A stretch of DNA of 64,000 nucleotides from an uncultured Veillonellaceae bacterium (lineage in GTDB: Bacteria > Bacillota > Negativicutes > Veillonellales > Veillonellaceae): positions 59,821 to 123,820 of the forward strand of contig CAMBIX010000005.1 in assembly GCA_945867815.1 (NCBI GenBank). Direction: 5' to 3'. The notes beneath the pieces are model-generated. The model searched no databases and was not told where the DNA came from. It was given only the letters and a program-made list of their open reading frames with translations. The translations under genes were made by a program, and so were the position numbers. This document shows positions 58,147 to 64,000 of this stretch, in pieces (position 1 is the first letter of the stretch; every line of letters begins with the position of its first letter).

Positions 58147-59101
58147 TTATTGATTTTCTAAAATTTTAGTCGCTGCAGGCTCTAAGATTTTATTCTGCCT
58201 TTCCTTTAAGATATATTTATAGGCCTCTTTTCTTGATTTACTCATGACTGACAATCCATTAACAGTTTCAGGTATATCATCAATCAATTGTTCTATAGCC
58301 GGCATTTTTTCTTTTAATCGTGTATTAATTAAAACTATTGCTTCCTGTAATGCTTTTATTGTTTCTCTATCATCGCCTAAATATTGATTTTTTATAACTC
58401 TAAAAGCATCTACCTTTTTATCTTTATAAATAAAAGGTGTTTTTCCTGAAGAAATAATCGACTTATAATTTTGTTCTATCATGTTTTCAATTTCTAAATC
58501 TGATTTTTTGCCTAAAAATGAATTTCCGTTATCAAAGATAGGTGCTAGTACACGTTTATTATTTTCTATAAAAAAGCCCCAATTTCTATTATGTCTATCA
58601 TTATTTCCTATCATAGCATCAACAACAAACATATCCCAAAACCGTTTTTCAAATTCAGGACTAATTTTTGTATTGTATTTAAAAGTACTAACTATTTCTC
58701 CTAAATCTTCTCCGTGATGTTGTGAAGATGATTTAGATTCAGATCTATGTTTTTCATCATTATCATTAAGAGGCAAATTAATAATATTTTGTATTGGTTT
58801 TAATTCCCGAGTAGGATTAACTGTAAAATCTTTACATAAAACTACAACTTTATTATTGTATGTACCTAACTTAGTTTCATGAACAGGAAATCCTAATTCT
58901 TTATATATGACTGCCTATATATTCAGAAACCGGACTATTAGTATAAGAAATTTGTAGATGTTCCAATGCTTTTACATTTTGAGGAAATTTTATCATCCAT
59001 ACAAACCCATCTTGATCATAAACAGATATTTTCTTTCCTGCATTCCCTCCATAGTCCTGTAATGCTTCTTCAGCATTTGTATAATCTTTTATATCTATCA
59101 T
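58147..59101 (-). pseudogene. CtkA/HipA-like protein kinase, frameshifted
   Basis: The two pieces (59101 to 58901 and 58776 to 58147) read as one protein if two bases are restored: SEYIGSHI then YKELGFPVHETKLGTYNN. The break is in an AT dinucleotide run at 58906-58912 (CATATATAAAG; functional reading needs CATATATATAAAG). Repaired length is about 318 residues, an exact multiple of three. The kinase motif DAMIGNNDRHNRNWGF and the IFDNGNS metal site resemble CtkA of Helicobacter and HipA. A second in-frame segment after the stop (EENKPKLVIKQKED) suggests a later stop gained. Confidence 0.8.
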
Positions 59102-59187
59102 TGTTTACTCCCAAAATATTCAGACCATAATTCCTCAAAAGTACTTTCATTAATTACATGCCCATAATATAAGGCTTTTAAACTTGA
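59098..59187 (-). pseudogene. 3' fragment of the CtkA upstream partner gene
   Basis: The frame LKALYYGHVINESTFEELW and on to SEYFGSKQ ends in TGA that overlaps the kinase ATG in ATGA, the usual coupled arrangement. Upstream it runs into a stop and then the direct repeat at 59205. The N-terminal part of this partner gene has been lost. Confidence 0.55.
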
Positions 59188-59204
59188 TTATTCCCATTCT
59201 ATGC

Positions 59205-59270
59205 TCTACTGAATTTCGCCAAACTAAAATGGCTTAATTATCGCATTCCTGGTTCATCCATTTCGTAAAA
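59205..59270. repeat. Direct repeat copy 1 flanking the ATPase cassette
   Basis: This 66-bp unit is about 89% identical to the copy at 61145-61209 (six substitutions and one gap by my count). Both contain TAAAATGGCTTAATTAT and end CATTTCGTAAAA. In the plus frame copy 2 reads STEFANLKWLNYCISDSPIS and stops; copy 1 reads nearly the same with one shift. This looks like two copies of a gene tail or an element end. Between copy 1 and the partner gene (59271-59390) I see only a 30-codon frame on the minus strand. Confidence 0.75.
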
Positions 59271-59390
59271 GCAGGCCTATATTCGTGTTTTGTACTAAAT
59301 CTTGGTACAATTTTGGTACACTTCATCTCTGAAAAATCTCCTCATCAGAACACAGCCAAAAGCAAAATAAAAATTCAGACAGCTTTCCCC

Positions 59391-59894
59391 TTAGTCATCA
59401 ATACTTTGCGATTGACATAAGTGAAATATCCTTGCCTGTTCTTCGTTTAAAACTAAAACTTCTGCTTTCCATATTTTCAATAGAGCGTGTAATCGTTTCT
59501 GTAAAGCCTCTTGTACTGAATTACACCATTCTGTCTGATGATTTTTGATGATTAAGATGAATTGGATTTTAGGTTGAGAATATAAATGTCGTTGAAGCTC
59601 TTTCCCTAATACAATACTGCCACTCACACTTTGTACCTCACTATGAATGGCACTACAAATCAACAAGGAATCAAGAAATTTTTTGGCAATTTCACCAATG
59701 AACTGGTTGAAAGCCATCCCTTCGTGACTTTTAGGGTTTGGTGCAGATGTTTTAGCCTCGATAAAAAGAACATATACGCCTCGCCTTAGTTCTGTAAGAC
59801 ATTCTACGACAGAAATCCCCTTACCTCTCAATGCTTCATACAGATTACTTTTCTCTATATAAAAGGAGCTATCTTCCTCAAAAGAAAATTTCAT
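59391..59894 (-). CDS. Possible nuclease partner of the ATPase
   Basis: The 167-residue protein is not recognised. It contains GVYVLFIEAKTSAPNPKS near residue 45, an E-x-K motif like the metal site of PD-(D/E)xK nucleases, with an acidic residue upstream (VECLTELRR). A hydrophobic-charged C-terminus (HLCQSQSIDD) follows. It lies 28 nt downstream of the ATPase frame on the same strand. No clear Shine-Dalgarno is visible; coupling to the ATPase is possible. A two-gene defence role is inference. Confidence 0.5.
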   Translation of the reverse strand: MKFSFEEDSSFYIEKSNLYEALRGKGISVVECLTELRRGVYVLFIEAKTSAPNPKSHEGMAFNQFIGEIAKKFLDSLLICSAIHSEVQSVSGSIVLGKELQRHLYSQPKIQFILIIKNHQTEWCNSVQEALQKRLHALLKIWKAEVLVLNEEQARIFHLCQSQSIDD

Positions 59895-59922
59895 GCCAGA
59901 TTTTCTTCAAAAGTAAGCATAC

Positions 59923-61071
59923 CTATCCTCCCAACGACCAATCCACTTCTTGCTGGTATAATCGGATGGATTCATCAATAATAGAATTATCGGGCATCCC
60001 GTCTTCCATATCGTCATAAGATGGCTTCCCATCGGCGGTTAAAGACAATACCGGAATGGACAGGCTATGCATTTTAGCTAAAAGATACAATTTTTTTACG
60101 ACGAAATATGAATGAGTCGCAATAAAGAACTGAATACCCGCTTGAGACAATTCAAAAATCATATCTAAATAATCGGAAATGGCCTTCGGGTGAAGCGCCG
60201 ATTCCAGTTCATCAATAAAGATAACTGCGTGGTTATCCAAATAACGATTAGAAAGCAATCGATTGAAAATAGCAATTTTTTTAACCCCTTCTGAGGTCAT
60301 CCCAATCGTAAAGCGCGCATTTCCTCGTTTATAGTACCATTCATTCTTTTGATCATCGTATTCTATTTTCCCTTTGATGACCTGTTCCAATTTTTTCCGT
60401 CCATCAGCAAAAGCATCAAAATTCCGCCCCCGCTGTGGAGCAATTTACAGGGCCTTAACCAAATCAAGATACGTATCGTCAAATCCAAATAACGAATCTT
60501 GATCTCGCGATTTCAAGATGATGTTAAACAGCGATAAGACTTCTTTAGCAGGAATAAAAACAGATTTATTCTGACGCGGTGTATCAAAGGTATTTTGAAT
60601 TTTGCCGATTTTCATATTCGTATCTTTTCCGAAAGTAAAACAAAACTCGGCCGAGTCCTCAACCATAGAAAATTTCAACGCATTTTTCCCTTTCTCAACC
60701 AAGTCTCCCAGAGCTTCTACTTGAAAAGTCCAGTACAATTTTTCGGCTAAAATATCTGCCAATTCACGCTTATCATTCCCTTTACCATACTGCTCCAAAG
60801 TGCGTAAAGCAGCATAAAGCGATTTCAATAAAATAGTCTTGCCACTACTATTTTCACCAATAATTAAATTTATATTCTGCAATGATGTCCATTGCAAATT
60901 TTCATGCTGACAAAAATTTTCCAGCTGTATCTTCTGAAGCACTGGCCTCGCCTCTTTCTTGATAACTTTAGTACCATCATACCGAACTCCAAGAAATAAT
61001 ACAATGCCGCTTTTCAGCTTAATCCGTTTCTGACCCGAAATCCCAAAAGCCAATTCCTGTTTCCGGGTCAT
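59923..61071 (-). pseudogene. ABC-type AAA ATPase with in-frame stop (OLD/AAA_15/21-like)
   Basis: The gene reads as one frame of about 382 codons broken by a TAA after LVKAL at codon 209; the frame then continues IAPQRGRNFDAFADGRKK. Walker A is GENSSGKTILL near residue 72 and Walker B is VIFIDELESALHP in the second half, followed by the switch-like ATHSYF. This is the ABC-type ATPase layout of OLD/RecF-like defence proteins. The first 43 residues (MTRKQELAFGISGQ) look like a fused extra; a GTG at 60942 before LQKIQLENF is a plausible true start. A single CAA-to-TAA change would explain the stop. Confidence 0.72.
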
Positions 61072-61144
61072 ATTTCCGCCGAATCCATCCTCCTATAACG
61101 GAGCGCAGTTCGATTTCTGCCGCGTACAGGACCTCTATCGACGT

Positions 61145-61209
61145 TCTACTGAATTCGCTAACCTAAAATGGCTTAATTATTGCATTTCTGATTCACCCAT
61201 TTCGTAAAA
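61145..61209. repeat. Direct repeat copy 2 flanking the ATPase cassette
   Basis: This is the second copy of the 65-bp repeat that also lies at 59205-59270. A GC-rich plus-frame segment, AQFDFCRVQDLYRRSTEF, runs into it from 61103. The two copies bracket the ATPase and partner genes, as expected if the cassette was inserted by recombination or if an element tail was duplicated. Confidence 0.75.
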
Positions 61210-61250
61210 TTTGGAATCGTTTTGAATTCCCTATTTATATTATATCCTAT

Positions 61251-61661
61251 TCATTCTCTGGCATGCCTTAGAATACGTTCCATAGTTTCTGCTGATAAAA
61301 CATCTTTGAAGATTTTACGGAAACAATCTTCGCAAAGAGACCTATCTAGGCTTTTCGCAGCATCACAGCCCTCATACCACCAAAAACGCCCCAGATGATC
61401 TTCAGCCGTAATGCATTCATTAGCTTCATCCGGTGTAATGAAAAATTCATGATCAGCATATGCCTTCAAACAACAGCTGCAATGCGTATCGGTTATGTAT
61501 TCGAGGGCTTCGTAGTCATTCCCATCGTAACCGCACACGACATAGACTGCCTTGTTAATCAAGGTCTTGGCCGTATCCACAGAATAAGCACCTTCATCGT
61601 ATAAATCTAAGATTGTCTCAATCACTTGATCCATTGCATATCCAATGTCATGGTTACTCAT
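61251..61661 (-). CDS. Hypothetical protein with cysteine pairs
   Basis: The 136-residue protein is not recognised. It has a predominantly acidic sequence, a CSCC near residue 62 and a CEDC pair near residue 110 that could form a zinc site. HLGRFWWYEGCDAAKS lies between. The style recalls small phage or mobile-element proteins, but no family can be named. It stands between direct repeat 2 and the GC-rich segment. Confidence 0.5.
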   Translation of the reverse strand: MSNHDIGYAMDQVIETILDLYDEGAYSVDTAKTLINKAVYVVCGYDGNDYEALEYITDTHCSCCLKAYADHEFFITPDEANECITAEDHLGRFWWYEGCDAAKSLDRSLCEDCFRKIFKDVLSAETMERILRHARE

Positions 61662-61844
61662 TTTTCCTCGCTCCTTTTTACGAACATATTTTCTATATAT
61701 GCATTATATCATAGCATCGAACAAATGTACAGTAAAAAACATCATACTCCCCCAACGAACGACGAATAGTTTTTCTTTCAAAACGCCAGCCTATTTCTTG
61801 TTTTGAGGCAATCCAGTATAATAAAGACAAACGGAGGTGATTGA

Positions 61845-62543
61845 ATGATTTATATTACCGGCGACATTCATGCCAATCCGGAAAGGCTGGGGATGGATGC
61901 ATTGGCCCAGCGTGGGATTCATATGAATCCGGAGGATTATGTCATCGTTTGCGGTGATTTTGGGATTCCCTGGTTCGGAGAATCGGATGAAACAGATCAC
62001 AAGTGGCTGGAATGGCTGGCCCAGCTGCCGAATACGGTCCTGTTCGTCGACGGGAACCATGAGAACTTTGACCAGCTCTGCCGCTATCCGGTGAAAAGCT
62101 GGTCCGGCGGCCGGGTCCATGAACTGCGGCCCAATCTCTATCACCTGCTGCGCGGCGAAGTCTTCACCCTCGAAGGCCAGACCTTCTTCACCTTCGGCGG
62201 GGCCAAGTCAACGGACAAGGCACAGCGCTGGCCTGGTGTGTCCTGGTGGTCCCAGGAAGAGGCGTCGGCCGAAAACTTCGACAATGCCGCCAAAAACCTG
62301 ACGGCCTACGATTTCACCGTCGATTACGTCATCACTCACACGGCGCCGGCCCGTTTTGTCGACCAAGTCGCGGATATGAGCCATTGGATCGATGGCTGCA
62401 AGACCTCCCAACTCCTGAGCGGCCTGGAAGAGCTGATGGCCTACCAGAAATGGTACTTCGGCCATTTCCATGTCGACTACATCCGGGACGACTCCGTGGC
62501 CGCCTGGATGTATCAGGACGTCGTACCGATTGAGAAAAAATGA
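61845..62543 (+). CDS. Metallophosphoesterase in GC-rich segment
   Basis: The 232-residue product has the motif set GDIHANPERLG (residue 6), GDFGIPWF (37), GNHENF (66), ITHTAPARF (163) and FGHFHVDY (204). No signal peptide or membrane helix is evident. A TATAAT box at 61817 and a GGAGGTGATTG ribosome site precede it. Codon use and base composition differ clearly from the A+T-rich genes to the left, so the gene was probably acquired from a GC-richer relative. The next gene begins 22 nt downstream. Confidence 0.85.
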   Translation: MIYITGDIHANPERLGMDALAQRGIHMNPEDYVIVCGDFGIPWFGESDETDHKWLEWLAQLPNTVLFVDGNHENFDQLCRYPVKSWSGGRVHELRPNLYHLLRGEVFTLEGQTFFTFGGAKSTDKAQRWPGVSWWSQEEASAENFDNAAKNLTAYDFTVDYVITHTAPARFVDQVADMSHWIDGCKTSQLLSGLEELMAYQKWYFGHFHVDYIRDDSVAAWMYQDVVPIEKK

Positions 62544-62565
62544 TGCCCCGAAAGGACGTGATAGA

Positions 62566-62874
62566 ATGGATGACGTCATAGACGAACGACTTCCGGAGCA
62601 GGAAATGTGGGTCAAAGCCATCGCTGCAAGGCAAAATGAAGCTCGATGGAAGGTAACCGATGGGAGCAACACCTTTGAAATCCATGTCGAAAAGGATGTC
62701 CTGGACCAACTCAAACGGGAAAACCTCAAGATTACCTGTGGAAATATTTTCCGTATCCGCTACTATATCCGGCAGAGCGTGAAGGAGTATGCCTTGTCGA
62801 GCCAGTACGTCGTTACGGAAATAGTCGAAATCAAGAAAAGAATGACGCAAATCGAAATGCCCTGGACCAGCTAG
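62566..62874 (+). CDS. Hypothetical protein, 102 residues
   Basis: The start at 62566 is chosen for an AAAGGACG site; a longer open frame upstream overlaps the phosphoesterase gene in another frame and lacks coding features. The product is charged: DERLPEQEMWVKAIAARQNE then the ITCGNIFRIRYYIRQSVKEY region. It is not recognised. The same GC-rich composition and 23-nt spacing to the next gene suggest one transcript with its neighbours. Confidence 0.5.
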   Translation: MDDVIDERLPEQEMWVKAIAARQNEARWKVTDGSNTFEIHVEKDVLDQLKRENLKITCGNIFRIRYYIRQSVKEYALSSQYVVTEIVEIKKRMTQIEMPWTS

Positions 62875-62897
62875 TAAGCACTGAGGGAGGTGATTCT

Positions 62898-63863
62898 ATG
62901 ATTTTACAGGAAGCCTTGCGGCAGGCTGATGCACAGAAATTGGCGGCGGCGACGTATGAATATCATCGCGCTGCTGATTCGGGTCCGACCGTATATGATG
63001 AAAGGCGATGTCATGGGGTTACGAAAGCCTATTCCGATTTCGTCCAACGGCTGCTGGCATTATCCCCCAAAAAGGAAGACGAACAATGCTTGCTGCCGGA
63101 TAATGAGGGGTCTTTCATGACCGCTGCATTGTATTTGTATAGTGATGTGCGGGCCGCTCTAGCCCAATGGCAGCTGGAAAGGTGCTATACGAAAGCAGAA
63201 TTACAGCACTTTTCGACGGCTGAACTCAAAGCCATCCGCCAAACGCAGCAACAGCATCAGCCGGATAGTTATGCCTATACGTTTGAACCTTGGGAAAATA
63301 TGCTGGCTGTTGATATTTGCTGGCCGTGCGATTTTTCAGAGGACGAAAAGTTGCAATTTTTAGCCGCCGTGTTATACGAAATATCTTTTTGCGGCGTTAC
63401 CTTGGAAGAGCATCGCCGTGCCCTGGCAGAAATAGAAGACGAATGGCAAGCCGTGAAGAACGCACAAAACTATCCGTTCGACGAATTCCGTCGTGAAATG
63501 GGCTGGGACGCCCTGCCCAAACGGGCTGCAACGGAAAAACGCGAAGACATCATCAACACGATTCTTGCCATTCAGCAGACGTATAAGATGTTCCAGCGAG
63601 TCTTTACGAAAGCGCATTATCCGGCCATCTTCACGAAGGAACCAGACGGAATCCATGTGACATTCCCCGATTTGCCGGGATGCATATCCTGGGGCCGGGA
63701 CGTCCCCCAGGCCATCGAAGCCGCCCGGACAGCGCTGACACTGCATCTATCGGGAATGAGGCAGGATAAGCAGTCTCTTCCGCCGGCAACCCCGGTGAGC
63801 CTATGCCAGGAATGGGAACAGGTAAAGGACGATGAAGCAATCTATATCATTTACGAATCATGA
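62898..63863 (+). CDS. HicB-domain fusion protein (DUF6557-like + HicB)
   Basis: The 321-residue product has an N-terminal domain (residues 1-230, LQEALRQADAQKLAAATYEY and SFMTAALYLYSDVRAA) resembling DUF6557. A C-terminal HicB-type antitoxin domain follows at about residues 240-300 (YPAIFTKEPDGIHVTFPDLP and GC-SWGRDVPQAIEAA). HicB normally pairs with a HicA toxin, but no HicA gene is adjacent. It may be an orphan antitoxin-like regulator or sensor. It is GC-rich like its neighbours and has a terminator downstream. Confidence 0.7.
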   Translation: MILQEALRQADAQKLAAATYEYHRAADSGPTVYDERRCHGVTKAYSDFVQRLLALSPKKEDEQCLLPDNEGSFMTAALYLYSDVRAALAQWQLERCYTKAELQHFSTAELKAIRQTQQQHQPDSYAYTFEPWENMLAVDICWPCDFSEDEKLQFLAAVLYEISFCGVTLEEHRRALAEIEDEWQAVKNAQNYPFDEFRREMGWDALPKRAATEKREDIINTILAIQQTYKMFQRVFTKAHYPAIFTKEPDGIHVTFPDLPGCISWGRDVPQAIEAARTALTLHLSGMRQDKQSLPPATPVSLCQEWEQVKDDEAIYIIYES

Positions 63864-63875
63864 CGCGTATACTAT

Positions 63876-63910
63876 AAAGCGCTCCAGATGCCGAATATCT
63901 AGAGCGCTTT
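63876..63910. terminator. Terminator between convergent genes
   Basis: AAAGCGCTC pairs with GAGCGCTTT (9 bp), with partial AGAT/ATCT inner pairing, just after the HicB-fusion stop. It is placed to serve both that gene and the minus-strand frame beginning at the right edge. Confidence 0.7.
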
Positions 63911-63943
63911 ATTTGTAATTTGAGCTGCGAAAAAAATAGTATG

Positions 63944-64000
63944 CTATATGTCGATTTCTATCATTTTGACAAAAGACCGCACATATTCCCAATCTTCGGA
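63944..64000 (-). CDS. 3' end of an unknown gene cut by the window edge
   Basis: The minus strand encodes SEDWEYVRSFVKMIEIDI and a stop, open to the window edge. Only 18 codons are visible. I cannot identify it; the frame fits a gene convergent with the HicB-fusion gene. Confidence 0.35.
   Translation of the reverse strand, partial: SEDWEYVRSFVKMIEIDI

Noticed and set aside
62208..62850. Overlapping 170-codon frames on the minus strand
   Set aside because: They mirror the GC-rich phosphoesterase and following gene; high GC reduces stop codons and makes long false frames.

Overview
The window is about 61 kb of A+T-rich chromosome followed by about 2 kb of visibly GC-richer DNA. Ribosomal and RNA polymerase sequences look firmicute-like. 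A signal-peptide-bearing S-layer-homology (SLH) protein, WG-repeat and other exported proteins, and a queuosine operon fit a diderm Negativicutes bacterium, most likely Veillonella or a close relative. That placement is inference from protein character; no 16S gene is present. I found no rRNA, tRNA or CRISPR array.

Region 1 (1-26031, all on the minus strand) is the translation and transcription super-cluster. In transcription order it runs rpmG-secE-nusG-rplK-rplA-rplJ-rplL, then a MATE exporter and aspA, then rpoB-rpoC, then an L7Ae-like gene-rpsL-rpsG-fusA-tuf, then the S10 operon from rpsJ to a cut-off rplN. Visible control elements are two L1-type autoregulatory sites, an L10-type leader with a terminator, a consensus promoter for the str operon, and strong terminators after rplL, aspA, rpoC and tuf. 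MATE plus aspA interrupt the usual rplL-rpoB junction.

Region 2 (26137-49852) is metabolic and envelope cargo: an MFS exporter, a WG-repeat exported protein, a NitT/TauT-type ABC importer, a split chromate transporter pair, an SLH protein with three 40-residue Ala/Lys/Glu repeats, and a large operon of five peptide/nickel-type ABC genes followed by a MATE protein and an AIR-synthase-like protein. Then come an ECF S-component, an OPT-family transporter broken by three frameshifts (one in a pentanucleotide repeat), an exported protein, a membrane phosphoesterase, and a MutY/MutT-like oxidised-guanine repair pair.

Region 3 (50000-55756) has a GalT-like HIT protein paired with a phosphoesterase, a small conserved-looking protein, a probable structured small RNA with its own promoter and terminator, the queC-queD-queE operon with two tandem structured hairpin repeats between queC and queD, and an aldo/keto reductase.

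Region 4 (55800-64000) is an accessory island rich in decayed toxin and defence genes: an intact Phd/YefM-ParE pair, an IS30 remnant, a wrecked type III (ToxN/AbiQ) toxin-antitoxin locus that keeps its promoter, pseudoknot-capable RNA and terminator, a frameshifted CtkA/HipA-like kinase, an ABC-type ATPase with an in-frame stop plus a possible nuclease partner between 65-bp direct repeats, and finally a GC-rich segment with a phosphoesterase and a HicB-fusion protein.
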